A stretch of 64,000 nt of DNA from Acidithiobacillus ferrivorans (GCA_018853935.1 JAAOMR010000113.1:1-64000); one strand, 5' to 3'; shown: positions 38,617-49,475, numbered from the stretch's first letter. Made by a program: numbers and translations. The notes: a model not told the origin generated them from the letters alone.

Positions 38617-39204
38617 TCAGCGCAGACCGCGGCTCCCTGGTTTAACGGGCGTCCCGCCAGCGGCGCAGAGGGGACAATCAGCTGCTTCCCAGGTGTGTAC
38701 CGGGAGCCGTAATAGCGGAAAAAATGGTACACCGGCAAAATCGCTGAATCCTGAACTGCGGTCAATGATTGCCGATGCCGCCAACACTTGCCCACCTGCT
38801 GCGCGAATGGCTGCCATGCATTCCCGCGTCGAGCCACCCGTCGTCGTAATATCTTCAACCACCAACACGCCTTCGCCCGGCGCCAATGCAAAGCCCCGGC
38901 GCAGCACCATCTGTCCGGCTTCCCGCTCGGTAAACAGGCTGCGGACCCCCAGCGCGCGGGCACATTCGTAGGACACCAGAACCGCACCCATGGCCGGCCC
39001 TACGACACAGGAAATACGCTGCTGCAAATCCGCAGGAATACCAGCCACCATCGCCGCACACAGCCGCGCTGCGTGCCCAGAATGTTGCAGTACCTTGGCC
39101 GACTGCAGGTAGGTATCACTATGCAGCCCGGAGGATAGCAGGAAGTGTCCCTGGAGCAGGGCCCCATCTTCTTTGTACAACGCCACCACTTCGTCTGCAT
39201 TCAC
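38617..39204 (-). CDS. pyrE: Orotate phosphoribosyltransferase
   Basis: PyrE joins orotate to PRPP in UMP synthesis. The 195-residue chain has FLLSSGLHSDTY and the PRPP loop VVEDITTTGGST. Near the C-terminus ADCPLCAAGGTP is a Cys-containing tail seen in the longer PyrE forms. pyrF lies 65 bp upstream on the same strand, so the last two steps of the pathway are adjacent. Confidence 0.95.
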   Translation of the reverse strand: MNADEVVALYKEDGALLQGHFLLSSGLHSDTYLQSAKVLQHSGHAARLCAAMVAGIPADLQQRISCVVGPAMGAVLVSYECARALGVRSLFTEREAGQMVLRRGFALAPGEGVLVVEDITTTGGSTRECMAAIRAAGGQVLAASAIIDRSSGFSDFAGVPFFPLLRLPVHTWEAADCPLCAAGGTPVKPGSRGLR

Positions 39205-39269
39205 AGTGATTTCTTCTCCATGATCAACGTTATGCGAGCACAGCCTTTACACCTTTTTCATTCAGCATG

Positions 39270-39986
39270 TTACTCAGGATCGACGGGATCCCCTGCCAAC
39301 TCACTCAATATCTGGCTCAGGGCCCGGGCCGGATCTTCGGCAGCCGTAATAGGCCTGCCCACCACGAGGAAGTCCGCGCCCGCCGCCACTGCCGCTGCGG
39401 GCGCCATAATACGTCTCTGGTCATCCCCCGCATCCTGCGCGGGACGAATCCCGGGGGTCACACGCAGAAGTTCAGGCACGACCGCTCGTAGCCGACTTGC
39501 CTCCAACGCAGAGCAGACGACACCATCCAAGGCACATTCTGCCGCAAGTGTTGCCAAACGCTCAACTTGATCCTGTACCGAACTGTTGACGCCAACTTCG
39601 CGTAAAGTAGCGTCGTTCATGCTCGTAAGCACCGTCACCGCAACCAAGAGAGTCCGCTGTGTCCCACCAGCGGCATCGTTCACTGCTTCGCGTGCAGCGC
39701 GCAGCATGGTACTACCACCACTCGCATGTACGTTGAGCATCCATACGCCGAGACGCGCTGCCGTCCTGCAAGCTTTGGCGACGGTCTGCGGAATATCGTG
39801 AAATTTGAGGTCAAGAAATACGTCAAATCCTCGCTCCTGCAGGTGCTCCACAATGGCGGGACCGCAGGCGGTAAAGAGTTCCTTACCTACCTTGACCCGA
39901 CACGCGGCAGGATCAAGCTGATCCACCAATACCAAGGCGTCGCGTTCATTCGCATAATCCAGCGCAACAATGAGCGGTGAAATCAC
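39270..39986 (-). CDS. pyrF: Orotidine 5'-phosphate decarboxylase
   Basis: PyrF makes UMP from OMP. The 238-residue TIM-barrel protein has [11 protein letters not shown], the active-site [11 protein letters not shown] and [11 protein letters not shown] near the end. Its ATG overlaps the stop of the LapB-like gene (ATGA), so its translation is tied to that gene. Confidence 0.95.
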   Translation of the reverse strand: MISPLIVALDYANERDALVLVDQLDPAACRVKVGKELFTACGPAIVEHLQERGFDVFLDLKFHDIPQTVAKACRTAARLGVWMLNVHASGGSTMLRAAREAVNDAAGGTQRTLLVAVTVLTSMNDATLREVGVNSSVQDQVERLATLAAECALDGVVCSALEASRLRAVVPELLRVTPGIRPAQDAGDDQRRIMAPAAAVAAGADFLVVGRPITAAEDPARALSQILSELAGDPVDPE

Positions 39987-41131
39987 AAACTACACCCTCC
40001 AGAAAAGGTTCCCCACTGACGGCAGCTAGGGCAGCGCCAATAGTACTGAGGACTTTGATAACCACAGGACTGACAATAAAAAACCGCCGCCTCCACCGCC
40101 AGCCTTCGCACCGCTACCGCCATAACGGGGTACAACGCAGGCTCTGGCGCTTCTGGATCCAATTCCAGCAAAACCTGCATCACCCGCATATCTGGCTGCC
40201 GCAACAGAACATGTCTTAAATATGCCGTCGCCGCAGCAGTTCCTTCAACCACCTGCAAGGCATGCGCCAAAAGCTTTACGGCCAATGGCGAATTACACAT
40301 CTTCAACAAGCGTTCTCGCGTTACTTGCACATCCGTGTCGTTCGCAGCATATCGTAAAACACTCAGAAAGGGTTGCAAAATAAGCAGAACCACAGACTCT
40401 ACTGGGGAATCAAGGAGTTTTTCCCAAAGGCTTAGCGCCGCACCCCAGTCCTGCCGATCGAAGGCGATGCGTCCGCCAATCACCAAAGCCCGCGGATTTT
40501 CTGGATCTTCCTTGCGGGCCAACTCCAAAAAAGCCTTTGCCTGTCTTGCCTCTCCTGCGAGCAGCGATTGCTCGGCCAGTTCACCATAGAGCATGGCAAT
40601 CACGGGACGCTGGCCACGCGCACCTGTTTTATATAAGCGCTGACGAACCGCGATAGACTGCATCCACTCACTGCCCAGTTCGTACAGCTCGGCAAGCGTA
40701 GCAAGGCCCTCTAGATGATCAGGTTGACGATCCAGCAACTCTTTAAGGATGGATTCCGCTCGATCAAGGATTCCAGCCTTGAGGTAATCCTGGGCGATCT
40801 CGAAAAGCACGCTTTGCCGCAACTCGGGCGCCAGTGCTGGCTGCTCAAGAAGATGCTGATGTACTCGCAAGGCACGTTCCAGTTCTCCGCGGCGCCGAAA
40901 GAGGCGCCCTAGGGCGAGCAAAATGTCAACGCTCTCCGGATGTTGCCGTAATGCATCCAGAAAAACTTCTACCGCTTCATCATTGCGCTCACTAAGGAGA
41001 TGATTGAGTCCCTGAATATAAATTTCGGGAATCGTGTCAGAGGCACCCAGCGCAGATTTTCTGTAAGAGGTAATCCGACCAATCCATACGCCCAGAGCAA
41101 TCGCCGCGAGCACAACGAGGATGACAACCAT
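39983..41131 (-). CDS. lapB: LapB/YciM-like TPR protein with C-terminal zinc ribbon
   Basis: LapB controls lipopolysaccharide synthesis by steering LpxC to FtsH. The protein has an N-terminal membrane segment (about residues 1-18, [18 protein letters not shown]). TPR repeats fill most of the chain ([16 protein letters not shown] and similar). The rubredoxin-like knuckle is [21 protein letters not shown] near the end, split by about ten residues. I chose the ATG at 41131; a TTG at 41152 adds a few residues. LapB lies beside pyrF in E. coli too. Confidence 0.9.
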   Translation of the reverse strand: MVVILVVLAAIALGVWIGRITSYRKSALGASDTIPEIYIQGLNHLLSERNDEAVEVFLDALRQHPESVDILLALGRLFRRRGELERALRVHQHLLEQPALAPELRQSVLFEIAQDYLKAGILDRAESILKELLDRQPDHLEGLATLAELYELGSEWMQSIAVRQRLYKTGARGQRPVIAMLYGELAEQSLLAGEARQAKAFLELARKEDPENPRALVIGGRIAFDRQDWGAALSLWEKLLDSPVESVVLLILQPFLSVLRYAANDTDVQVTRERLLKMCNSPLAVKLLAHALQVVEGTAAATAYLRHVLLRQPDMRVMQVLLELDPEAPEPALYPVMAVAVRRLAVEAAVFYCQSCGYQSPQYYWRCPSCRQWGTFSGGCSL

Positions 41132-41152
41132 ATCCACGCCAGGAGCCGTCAA

Positions 41153-41458
41153 TTAGACCTTGCCACCCGCAACCACTTCAGGATAATCAACCTGCTCACG
41201 GAGTTCCTTACCTGGTTTGAAATGCGGAACCCGTTTTTCGGGCACCAGCACCGGCTCTCCCGTTTTCGGATTACGCCCCTGCTTGGCAGGACGCACGTGC
41301 ATGGAAAAACTTCCAAAACCACGAATTTCAATGCGTTCACCCTCAGCCAATGCATCGCTCAGATAATCGAGCACCTGGCGGGTAGCCATTTCAATATCAC
41401 GCACACTCAGATGCGGATATTGTGCACTGATATTTTTGATCAATTCTGATTTAGTCAT
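41153..41458 (-). CDS. ihfB: Integration host factor beta subunit
   Basis: IHF bends DNA at promoters and recombination sites. The 101-residue protein has the IhfB start [17 protein letters not shown], the core [17 protein letters not shown] with the DNA arm GRNPKTGE, and [11 protein letters not shown]. It lies between rpsA and the LapB-like gene, the usual place after rpsA in proteobacteria. Confidence 0.96.
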   Translation of the reverse strand: MTKSELIKNISAQYPHLSVRDIEMATRQVLDYLSDALAEGERIEIRGFGSFSMHVRPAKQGRNPKTGEPVLVPEKRVPHFKPGKELREQVDYPEVVAGGKV

Positions 41459-41621
41459 AGTTTATTAGCTTCTTAATAAAGAATGGTGAACTGACAGGGT
41501 ATCGCAAAATTAAACAAGAAAGCGGCAGGTCGACGCTCCAAAAAACGCCTTCACCTGACGCCACCTCATTCACCCTCCCCTCCCGATCAACATCATGACC
41601 GAGAGGGAGAGAGGGTCACTC

Positions 41622-43328
41622 TTAACTATCTTCTTCCTGCTTACGCTTGAGCTGTTCTTTAATCAGATCGCCCAGACTGGTGGTGCCCGTCGCTGCACTA
41701 CGCGCATATTGCTGCACCGCAGCCGCCTGATCTTCCTGAGAAACAGCCGCTTCATGCGCCTTGGTGCTGAGGGTCAAGGTGCGGTTCTTGCGATCGACCA
41801 TCGCAATGGCGACCTCGATTTTATCCCCGGCGGCCAAGGTCTGACCACGGCCCAACTCGCGCTGGGGGAGGAATCCTTCGACGCCTTCACCAAGACGGAT
41901 CTCGGCGCCGCGGCCATCCACCGAGATGACTTCACCTTCGACCAGGGCGCCCTTTTCATTGGCCACCACAAACTGAATGAACGGATCGGTTTCCATCTGC
42001 TTGATACCAAGGCTGATACGCTCCCGCTCCGGATCGATGCTCAGGACAACCGCATCCAGCGTGTCTCCCTTTTTGAAGTCCCGTACGGCTTCTTCGCCGG
42101 TACGATCCCAGGCCAGATCGGACAAGTGGATCAGCCCGTCGATACCGCCATCCAAACCAACGAACACGCCAAAATCAGTAATGCTCTTGATCTGACCGGA
42201 AACACGATCGCCCTTCTGGAAGTTCTGCGCAAAGTCGTCCCAGGGGTTAGGCAGGCACTGCTTGATACCCAACGAAATACGGCGACGCTCTTCGTCGATA
42301 TCGAGGATCATCACTTCAACTTCCTGACCTACATGCAACGCTTTGGCTGGATTGATGTTTTTGTTGGTCCAGTCAATTTCGGAAACATGCACCAGGCCTT
42401 CGACACCTTCTTCGATTTCGACGAACGCGCCGTAATCCGTAACGTTGGTGACCTTACCGAAAATACGGGTGGCCTCCGGATAACGGCGGGCAATATCGCG
42501 CCAAGGATCTTCACCCAGCTGCTTCATACCAAGAGAGATACGGCCGCGCTCGCGATCGAACTTGAGGACCAGGACACGCACTTCGCCGCCCACGGTGACC
42601 ACCTCACTGGGATGCTTGACCCGACGCCAGCCCATATCGGTGATATGCAGCAGGCCGTCGATACCACCGAGGTCGATGAACGCACCGTAATCGGTAAGAT
42701 TTTTGACCACGCCCTCCAGGATGGCACCTTCCTGAATACTTTCCAACAGTGCGCCACGTTCCACACTTTGTTCCTGCTCGACCACCGCGCGGCGGGAAAC
42801 CACCACGTTGTTGCGCTTGCGGTCCAGCTTGATGATCTTCATCTCCAGATCTTTGCCTTCGAGATAGGCGACATCCCGTACCGGACGCACGTCAACCAGG
42901 GAGCCAGGCAGGAAGGCACGCACACCGTCGATGCTGACCGTAAAACCACCTTTTACCTTGCCGGTAAGGAAGCCATGCACCACTGCGTTGTCGTTGAAGG
43001 ATTTCTCCAGATCGACCCAAGTCTTGGCGCGGCGGGCTTTTTCACGGGAGAGACGGGTTTCGCCCATGCCGTCTTCCACCAGCTCCAGACAGACCTCTAC
43101 AGAGTCGCCGACCTTCACCTCTATCTCGCCTTCCGCATTGCGGAACTGCTCGGCGGGAATCGGTCCTTCAGACTTGAGCCCCACATCGACGATGACAAAG
43201 TCGTTATCGACGCGGGTCACGATGCCGGTAAGCAACTCGCCGGGTTTGAGGCCCTGGGTGCTCTGGCTTTCTTCAAACATCTCGGCAAAACTGGGTTCAA
43301 CAAGCATTTCAGCGTTAGGGGTGGTCAT
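41622..43328 (-). CDS. rpsA: 30S ribosomal protein S1
   Basis: S1 binds mRNA on the small subunit and helps start translation. The 568-residue chain has six S1 repeats, each with the VxDYGAFV(D/E)-type motif (for example [12 protein letters not shown] and [12 protein letters not shown]). The usual S1 length (about 557) is matched. No strong Shine-Dalgarno precedes the ATG, which is normal for S1. A TATAAT at 43351-43346 could belong to its own promoter in the cmk-rpsA gap. Confidence 0.97.
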   Translation of the reverse strand: MTTPNAEMLVEPSFAEMFEESQSTQGLKPGELLTGIVTRVDNDFVIVDVGLKSEGPIPAEQFRNAEGEIEVKVGDSVEVCLELVEDGMGETRLSREKARRAKTWVDLEKSFNDNAVVHGFLTGKVKGGFTVSIDGVRAFLPGSLVDVRPVRDVAYLEGKDLEMKIIKLDRKRNNVVVSRRAVVEQEQSVERGALLESIQEGAILEGVVKNLTDYGAFIDLGGIDGLLHITDMGWRRVKHPSEVVTVGGEVRVLVLKFDRERGRISLGMKQLGEDPWRDIARRYPEATRIFGKVTNVTDYGAFVEIEEGVEGLVHVSEIDWTNKNINPAKALHVGQEVEVMILDIDEERRRISLGIKQCLPNPWDDFAQNFQKGDRVSGQIKSITDFGVFVGLDGGIDGLIHLSDLAWDRTGEEAVRDFKKGDTLDAVVLSIDPERERISLGIKQMETDPFIQFVVANEKGALVEGEVISVDGRGAEIRLGEGVEGFLPQRELGRGQTLAAGDKIEVAIAMVDRKNRTLTLSTKAHEAAVSQEDQAAAVQQYARSAATGTTSLGDLIKEQLKRKQEEDS

Positions 43329-43345
43329 AAATTTCAGTAGGCCTC

Positions 43346-43351
43346 ATTATA
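43346..43351 (-). promoter_or_regulatory. Possible -10 element of rpsA
   Basis: A perfect TATAAT lies on the minus strand 18 bp before the rpsA ATG. No clear -35 is seen 17 bp upstream, and the leader would be very short. It is a candidate only. Confidence 0.3.
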
Positions 43352-43406
43352 CCGGGTACGCCATGGGCGCCCCTTGAATCACTGCTCGATGCCATAAATG
43401 GCGGTT

Positions 43407-44087
43407 TCAATTTTCCTGAAAAGCCGATTGAACCCAGCTTTGCAGGACCCTGTATGTGTCGGAAACGCTTTGTTCGCTGGTATCCAGAAGGCGCGCATCG
43501 GACGCGGGCCGGAGCGGTGCCACGCTGCGCTGCTGATCCCGGGCATCGCGTTCCGCAATTTCCGCCACAACTGTGGCGAGACTAGCACTAATACCCTGTT
43601 CCATCAACTGATTCAGACGCCGTTTGCCCCGTTCTTCGGTCCTGGCGGTCAGAAATACCTTGAGCGCTGCATCCGGGAAAACCACGGTCCCCATATCTCG
43701 ACCATCGGCTACCAATCCCGGCGCCCGGCGAAAATCCCGCTGGCGCTGCAATAAGGCCGCACGCACCGCAGGAATTGCGGCAATCTGAGAGGTCAACGCA
43801 CTGATTTCGGAGCTGCGGATTTCCGCATCGATCGGCTCTCCCGCAAGCAAAACATGTGTTTCGTCGGCGCCGCCCCGAAAGCTCAGGGGCAACGTGCGCG
43901 CCAGTTCGGATAAGGCCACGGCGTTGTCCGCAGGCAACCCGGCACGCTGTGCCGCCAGCGCCAACGCCCGATAAATAGCACCACTGTCCAAAAGATGCCA
44001 ACCCATATCACGGGCCAAAAGACGGCCCAGCGTGCCCTTACCAACCCCGCCGGGACCATCCAATGTGATGACGGGAATGCTATTCAT
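43407..44087 (-). CDS. cmk: Cytidylate kinase
   Basis: Cmk phosphorylates CMP and dCMP. The 226-residue protein has the P-loop LDGPGGVGKGT, the nucleotide site LLDSGAIYRALA, and the CMP-binding region (DGRDMGTVVFPDAALKVFLTA). Its ATG overlaps the aroA stop (ATGA), so it is translated after aroA. It precedes rpsA by 78 bp, the usual order. Confidence 0.96.
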   Translation of the reverse strand: MNSIPVITLDGPGGVGKGTLGRLLARDMGWHLLDSGAIYRALALAAQRAGLPADNAVALSELARTLPLSFRGGADETHVLLAGEPIDAEIRSSEISALTSQIAAIPAVRAALLQRQRDFRRAPGLVADGRDMGTVVFPDAALKVFLTARTEERGKRRLNQLMEQGISASLATVVAEIAERDARDQQRSVAPLRPASDARLLDTSEQSVSDTYRVLQSWVQSAFQEN

Positions 44088-45385
44088 GCGCCCACCACCT
44101 CCAGCAGCAGCCCGGCCTGACGCGCCAGAGCGGGGAAACTTGGAAAAGACGTAACCACATTGGCACAGTCGAGGATTTCGATATCACCTTGCGCCACCAG
44201 TGCCGCCATAGCGAAGGCCATCGCGATACGATGATCCCCATGACTGTTTATACGACCACCCAGTAGAGGCGATCCATTGATAATGGCCCCATCCGCGCGC
44301 TCCTCTACAGTAACACCCACTGCACGCAGGCCACTAGCCATCACCGCAATGCGATCACTTTCCTTTACCCGGAGCTCTTCGGCACCGGTAACCACGGTCT
44401 GCCCCTTCGCACACGCCGCGGCGATGAACAGCGCAGGAAATTCATCAATAGCCAGAGGTACCAGATGGGGAGGAATGGCAATGCCTTGCAACGGCGCATA
44501 GCGAACGCGGATATCTGCGACCGGTTCACCGCCCACTACGCGCAGCGCGGTGAGATCAATCCGGGCGCCCATGCGGGTGAGGATTTCAATGATGCCGGTG
44601 CGCGTCGGATTGATGCCTACACCTTCCAGGGTGAGATCGGAACCCGGCGCGATGCTGGCGCCGAGCAGGAAGAAAGCTGCGGAAGAAATATCGCCGGGCA
44701 CCTGCAGCGCCTGCCCATGCAGGTGCCCACCTTGGCGCAGACAAGCCCGTGCGCCTTGGCGCTCGACCGGGTAACCGAAGCCTCGCAGCATCCGCTCGCT
44801 GTGATCACGGGTAGGCGCGGGCTCCGTCACGCAGGTCTGGCCTTCGGCATACAACCCCGCCAGCAAGATGGCGGATTTGACTTGGGCACTGGCCATCGGC
44901 AGGGCATAGTCGATGCCGTGCAGGGGCCGCCCATAAATCTGCAAGGGTGCCTTATCGTCCTGGGCAGCAATTTCCGCGCCCATGGCAGCCAATGGCCTCA
45001 ACACCCGGCCCATAGGCCGCTGCTGCAGACTGGCATCGCCTATCAGCGTACTCGGGAAAGCCTGACCGGCCAACACACCTGCCAAGAGACGCATTGCCGT
45101 ACCGGAGTTCCCGCAGTCCAACGGTACACCAGGTGCCCGTAATCCATACAGACCGACACCCTGTATACGCAAGCGCCCATGATCCGGTCCTTGCATCTCT
45201 ACGCCCATGGTGCGAAAGGCGGCGATAGTAGCGAGTACATCGGCACCTTCCAGCAGTCCCTCTACTTCCGTCACACCTTCAGCAAGCGCACCAAGAATAA
45301 CAGCGCGATGGGAAATAGATTTATCGCCGGGGACCGGAAAACGACCTTTGAGCTGACTGCCAGGATGGACGAGATATTGGGTCAT
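44084..45385 (-). CDS. aroA: EPSP synthase (5-enolpyruvylshikimate-3-phosphate synthase)
   Basis: AroA condenses shikimate-3-phosphate with PEP, a chorismate pathway step. The 433-residue protein has the two inside-out domains with GDKSISHRAVILGALAEG, NSGTAMRLLAGV, SAQVKSAILLAGL and LRVKESDRIA. The GNSGTAMR context with Ala fits class II-like, often glyphosate-tolerant, EPSP synthases; tolerance itself is not shown. It follows tyrA by 3 bp. Confidence 0.95.
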   Translation of the reverse strand: MTQYLVHPGSQLKGRFPVPGDKSISHRAVILGALAEGVTEVEGLLEGADVLATIAAFRTMGVEMQGPDHGRLRIQGVGLYGLRAPGVPLDCGNSGTAMRLLAGVLAGQAFPSTLIGDASLQQRPMGRVLRPLAAMGAEIAAQDDKAPLQIYGRPLHGIDYALPMASAQVKSAILLAGLYAEGQTCVTEPAPTRDHSERMLRGFGYPVERQGARACLRQGGHLHGQALQVPGDISSAAFFLLGASIAPGSDLTLEGVGINPTRTGIIEILTRMGARIDLTALRVVGGEPVADIRVRYAPLQGIAIPPHLVPLAIDEFPALFIAAACAKGQTVVTGAEELRVKESDRIAVMASGLRAVGVTVEERADGAIINGSPLLGGRINSHGDHRIAMAFAMAALVAQGDIEILDCANVVTSFPSFPALARQAGLLLEVVGA

Positions 45386-45388
45386 GAT

Positions 45389-46264
45389 TCAGGGATGTAC
45401 CGGAGGAAATTGAAATTGTTGACGACAGTCGCGACCACGCTCCAGCAAGGTTCGCAGGGCGCTCCTGTCATTCCCTGCGAGTATCTGCTCGACATTGCCG
45501 AGGGTTTTTTGCAAAGCCTGCAGATGCTGCCCGACAATTGCACGATTCTCCCAGAGGATAGCTGCCCAGAGATCGGGGTCAGAGGCCGCTATTCGGGTAA
45601 AGTCACGGAGCCCTCCGCCAGCGAGATCACGCAGCACAGGGGCCTGATCATCCAGGCCAGCCATGTAGGCAAAGGCGAGTAAATGGGGCAAATGGCTGGT
45701 CGCAGCAAGTGCTTGATCATGGGCCTCCGGCGTCATTTGCGAGACAGTCGCACCGAGGTTCTGCCAAAAGTCGCCTAAAGCGTTTACTGCATTAAGCGCC
45801 TGTCCCGGCAGCGGCGTCAGGATGACACGCGTCCCTTGATAAAGACTCTCCCGCGCCGCTGCAAATCCGGTTTTTTCTCCACCAACCACGGGATGCCCGG
45901 CGATAAAGCGATCTCCCAGCAACTGACGACCCAATTGCGCTATCGGCGCTTTGATGCTGGCGACGTCGCTGACCAAGGTCTCTGCGGATATATGACGCGC
46001 CCATTCCGGCAACTGCTGCAAGATGATTTGCGGAGGGGTAGCCAGCAGGACCAGGTCGGCATCTCGCAGCGCCGATTCCAACTCATGGGTCAGGCTGATC
46101 CGCCATTGCTGCACCGCAGACCGCATGCGCTGAACCGCCGCCGCATCTGCAAGCACACCCACCAACGATCCGGCGAAGCCCCTGCTGCGCAAGGCTTTAG
46201 CGACACTCCCGCCCATGAGGCCAAGGCCGATAATAGTGACTCGCTGGAAAGGAATGCCTGACAT
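45389..46264 (-). CDS. tyrA: Prephenate/arogenate dehydrogenase
   Basis: TyrA makes the tyrosine precursor from prephenate or arogenate with NAD(P). The Rossmann start is VTIIGLGLMGGSVAKAL. The active-site His is in AGHPVVGGEKTG. The ATG at 46264 follows the DAHP synthase stop by one base and gives 291 residues. A longer start inside the upstream gene is open but unlike the family. Substrate choice cannot be read from the sequence. Confidence 0.92.
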   Translation of the reverse strand: MSGIPFQRVTIIGLGLMGGSVAKALRSRGFAGSLVGVLADAAAVQRMRSAVQQWRISLTHELESALRDADLVLLATPPQIILQQLPEWARHISAETLVSDVASIKAPIAQLGRQLLGDRFIAGHPVVGGEKTGFAAARESLYQGTRVILTPLPGQALNAVNALGDFWQNLGATVSQMTPEAHDQALAATSHLPHLLAFAYMAGLDDQAPVLRDLAGGGLRDFTRIAASDPDLWAAILWENRAIVGQHLQALQKTLGNVEQILAGNDRSALRTLLERGRDCRQQFQFPPVHP

Positions 46265-46265
46265 G

Positions 46266-47282
46266 CTAGAGTTCGCGACCGATGGCCTCGGCGATTTTAC
46301 GCAGATCACCCATCAGCGTCATGAGTTGCTGCGGACTCAGGGCCTGATCGGCATCGCACCAGGCTTCTTCGGGACAGGGATGCGACTCCACCAGCAAACC
46401 ATCTGCACCGGCCGCAATGGCGGCCTTGGACAATTGCGGCACGAGCCAAGCCTTACCGCCAGCGTGACTGGGATCGACGATAACCGGCAGATGCGTCTCC
46501 CGCTTGAGGACCGGAATAGCGGTGACGTCAAGGACATTACGATAGGCCGTCTCAAAGGTGCGAATACCACGCTCGGCGAAGATAATCCGGTGGTTACCGT
46601 GAGCAGCGATATATTCGGCCGCCATGAGCCATTCCTTAATGGTGGCACTCAGGCCGCGCTTGAGTATGACCGGCACATCCAGACGCCCGACTTCTTTGAG
46701 AAGATCGAAGTTCTGCATGTTGCGCGTGCCGATCTGAATGATATCCACCCCTTTTTCGAGGAAAAGATCAATCTTGCGGACATCCATCAGTTCGGTAACG
46801 ATGGGCAGACCGACGGCATCGGCGGCGGTCCGGAAATAATCCAGACCTTCGTCGCCCACGCCTTGGAAGGTGTAGGGGCTGGTGCGGGGTTTGAAAGCTC
46901 CACCGCGCATCAGACGGCAGCCCGCCGCCTTGACGGCCTCTGCAGAGCTGCGCATCTGCTCCGGTGTTTCGACCGAACAGGGGCCAGCGATCACTTGAAT
47001 CTGCTTGCCCCCGATGGGAATACCACGCACCTCGATCACCGTATCGGTAGATTTGAACTCGCGGCTCACGAGCTTGTAGGGCTTTAGAATAGGCATTACC
47101 TGTTCCACGGCAGGCAAGGATTCCAGTGCTCCCTCAGGCAACAAGCGCTCATCTCCTAAGAGACCGACCACGGTGCGCTCGGAACCGGTACTGACCATGG
47201 GCTGCAGGCCAAACTGGCGGATACGCTCCAGCAGGTGCTCCATCTGCTCTGCGGTAGCTTGTGGTTTAACAATGACGATCAT
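46266..47282 (-). CDS. aroF: DAHP synthase, type I-beta with N-terminal regulatory domain
   Basis: This enzyme starts the aromatic pathway by joining PEP and erythrose-4-phosphate. The first about 90 residues form a ferredoxin-like regulatory domain (MIVIVKPQATAEQMEHL), as in Thermotoga-type enzymes. The barrel has AGPCSVET, MRGGAFKPRTSPYTFQG, IQIGTRNMQNFDLL and the metal-site DPSHAGGK. It sits between hisC and tyrA inside the aromatic cluster. The symbol is used loosely. Confidence 0.93.
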   Translation of the reverse strand: MIVIVKPQATAEQMEHLLERIRQFGLQPMVSTGSERTVVGLLGDERLLPEGALESLPAVEQVMPILKPYKLVSREFKSTDTVIEVRGIPIGGKQIQVIAGPCSVETPEQMRSSAEAVKAAGCRLMRGGAFKPRTSPYTFQGVGDEGLDYFRTAADAVGLPIVTELMDVRKIDLFLEKGVDIIQIGTRNMQNFDLLKEVGRLDVPVILKRGLSATIKEWLMAAEYIAAHGNHRIIFAERGIRTFETAYRNVLDVTAIPVLKRETHLPVIVDPSHAGGKAWLVPQLSKAAIAAGADGLLVESHPCPEEAWCDADQALSPQQLMTLMGDLRKIAEAIGREL

Positions 47283-47286
47283 GGGA

Positions 47287-48384
47287 TTACAGGACCTCGC
47301 CCAGCATTTTTAGAAAGCGTTGATTTTCCACCGGCAGGCCAACACTGACCCGCAGATGATCCGGCATGCCGTAAGGGGTAAGCGGCCGGATGATCACGCC
47401 CCGCTGCAACAGCGCGTCGTAGACGCGCTGTCCACCCCCTGGTACGGCAAAAGCGGTAAAGTTGCCTGCAGGCGGCAGGATTGTCAATCCAAGATTACGT
47501 AATCCGTCGCGGAGGGTCACGATTCCCTGGTGATTGTTGGCCAAGGTAGCCCGTAGATGGGCGCGGTCCGTGAGCGCAGCGTGCGCTGCCACCTGCGCCA
47601 ACGTATTGACATTGAATGGCTGACGAACCCGCTCCAGCACTGCTATCAAGTCAGGGTGGCCAATGCCGTAACCGCAACGCAGGCCTGCCAACCCATAGGC
47701 CTTGGAAAAGGTCCGGGTAAGCAGCAGATTACTGAAGCGCCGCAGCCACAGCTTACCGTCAGGATAATCCGCAGTATCCATCAGTTCCAGATAAGCCTCA
47801 TCCAGCACCACCAGGGCATGCGCAGGCACACTGTCGATAAAGGTCTCCAGCGCCGCCGCTGTAAGGTACGTACCCGTGGGATTATTGGGGTTGGCGATAA
47901 AAACCAGCCGGGTTTGTGCGTTGAGCAGACCGGCCATAGCCTCCAGGTCATGACCGTAGTCCCGTGCCGGGGCAATCCGCACGGTCGCTCCACTCGCTTG
48001 CGCAGCAATCGCATAAGCAGCAAAGGCATATTGTGAAACAATCACCTCGGTCCCCGGCCCAGCAAAGGCGCGTACGGCAAACTCCACCACCTGATCAGAA
48101 CCGTTGCCGAAGATAAATTGCCTGGGGTCCAGATCTAACTGACGCGCCAGCAACGCGCGCAACTCTGGCGCTGATCCCTCGGGATATAGAGCCAGGGTAG
48201 GCAGCGCAGCACGGATAGCCGTCAGCGCCATAGGGCTCGGTCCCAGCGGATTTTCATTGGAGGCCAGCTTGATGGCATCACGGATACCCTGTTCCCGTTC
48301 CAGTTCCGCCAAGGGCTTACCCGGCTGATAAGGACGCAAGTCAGACACCCCCGCTGCCGCATATTCCAGATATTTATTGCACAT
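47287..48384 (-). CDS. hisC: Histidinol-phosphate aminotransferase
   Basis: This fold-type I PLP aminotransferase makes histidinol phosphate, and the version in aromatic clusters often also handles aromatic keto acids. The PLP Lys is in RTFSKAYGLAGLRCGYG, with FIANPNNPTGTY and the Asp in LDEAYLE before it. I chose the ATG at 48384 (MCNKYLEYA). It overlaps the pheA stop (TAATG). The frame extends upstream inside pheA without family match. Length is 365 residues. Confidence 0.94.
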   Translation of the reverse strand: MCNKYLEYAAAGVSDLRPYQPGKPLAELEREQGIRDAIKLASNENPLGPSPMALTAIRAALPTLALYPEGSAPELRALLARQLDLDPRQFIFGNGSDQVVEFAVRAFAGPGTEVIVSQYAFAAYAIAAQASGATVRIAPARDYGHDLEAMAGLLNAQTRLVFIANPNNPTGTYLTAAALETFIDSVPAHALVVLDEAYLELMDTADYPDGKLWLRRFSNLLLTRTFSKAYGLAGLRCGYGIGHPDLIAVLERVRQPFNVNTLAQVAAHAALTDRAHLRATLANNHQGIVTLRDGLRNLGLTILPPAGNFTAFAVPGGGQRVYDALLQRGVIIRPLTPYGMPDHLRVSVGLPVENQRFLKMLGEVL

Positions 48385-49460
48385 TAAAATACCGCCCTGG
48401 GATAACTGCCGAGACAGCGATAGAAAGACGCCTGTTGCGCGAGGGCATCCAACACCGGTGCAATGGCGGCATCCTGACAATGACCGAGCAGATCGAGATA
48501 AAAGATGTACTCCCAAATAGCGGAGCGTGCCGGTCGCGACTCAATGCGCGTGAGGCTGATCCCGGCACCGGCCAATGGCGACAGCAGCGCATGCAGGCTC
48601 CCGGGGCGATTGGCCGCAGCCACCACCAGACTGGTCTTGTCGTTCCCTGTGGAGCGGGTACTGATCTTACCGATCACCCAAAAGCGCGTGGTGTTCTCGG
48701 GATTGTCTTCAATACCGGCAGCCAGAATATCGAGGCCATAGGCTTCCGCAGCCACCGCAGTGGAAATTGCACCACCTTCGGCATCCGCCGCTGCACGTTC
48801 AGCCGCCACGGCATTGCTGGAGACATCCACCAATTGCACCTGCGGCAAGTGGGCCGCAAGCCACTGGCGACACTGAGCCCGGGTCTGGTAGTGCACATAG
48901 ACCCGCCGAATAGCATCCAGCGAACCTTTGCCCACCAGATTATGGACGATACGTAACTGCACCTCGCCGCATATATGCAGCGGATAATCCAGCAGCAGAT
49001 CGAGGCTGAGATTGACGGAGCCCTCAGTGCTATTTTCCACCGGTACCACGCCGAAGCGGACCTGGTCACTATCTACCAGGCGGAAAATCTCGGCAATACC
49101 TGCCGTCGGCTGAAATACCGCAGCCCGCCCGAAATGCTTTTGCGCCGCCATTTGCGAGAAGGTGCCTGCCGGACCGAGGTAAGCCACCTGTAACGGCTCT
49201 TCCAGGGCCAGACCAGCAGAAATGATTTCGCGGAAGATAGTGGCAATTTGCTCCGCAGAAAAAGGCCCCGGATTCTCCGCCATCACTCGGCGAAGAATCT
49301 CCGACTCCCGGTCGGGATAATAAAAATTCGTCTCGTCAGCGGCGCGCTTCACTGCACCGACTTCAGCAGCCAGGCGGCCCCGCTCCGCCAGTAACTGGAG
49401 GATTTGTGCATCCACCTGATCAATGACCCCGCGCAATTCGGGAAGCGTTCGTACACTCAT
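48384..49460 (-). CDS. pheA: Bifunctional chorismate mutase/prephenate dehydratase
   Basis: The 358-residue fusion leads to phenylpyruvate. Residues 1-90 form an AroQ chorismate mutase (LRGVIDQVDAQILQLLAERG). The dehydratase follows, with VAYLGPAGTFSQMAA, PVENSTEG and the key NTTRFWVIG. The C-terminal ACT domain (LVVAAANRPGSLHAL, then ESRPARS) gives Phe feedback. It follows serC by 15 bp. Confidence 0.96.
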   Translation of the reverse strand: MSVRTLPELRGVIDQVDAQILQLLAERGRLAAEVGAVKRAADETNFYYPDRESEILRRVMAENPGPFSAEQIATIFREIISAGLALEEPLQVAYLGPAGTFSQMAAQKHFGRAAVFQPTAGIAEIFRLVDSDQVRFGVVPVENSTEGSVNLSLDLLLDYPLHICGEVQLRIVHNLVGKGSLDAIRRVYVHYQTRAQCRQWLAAHLPQVQLVDVSSNAVAAERAAADAEGGAISTAVAAEAYGLDILAAGIEDNPENTTRFWVIGKISTRSTGNDKTSLVVAAANRPGSLHALLSPLAGAGISLTRIESRPARSAIWEYIFYLDLLGHCQDAAIAPVLDALAQQASFYRCLGSYPRAVF

Positions 49461-49475
49461 GGATAAGCTGCCTCC

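Noticed and set aside
41595-43340. A 581-codon open frame on the plus strand, longer than the gene it opposes
   Set aside because: It lies exactly opposite rpsA and comes from the codon bias of the S1 repeats; no family match or ribosome site.
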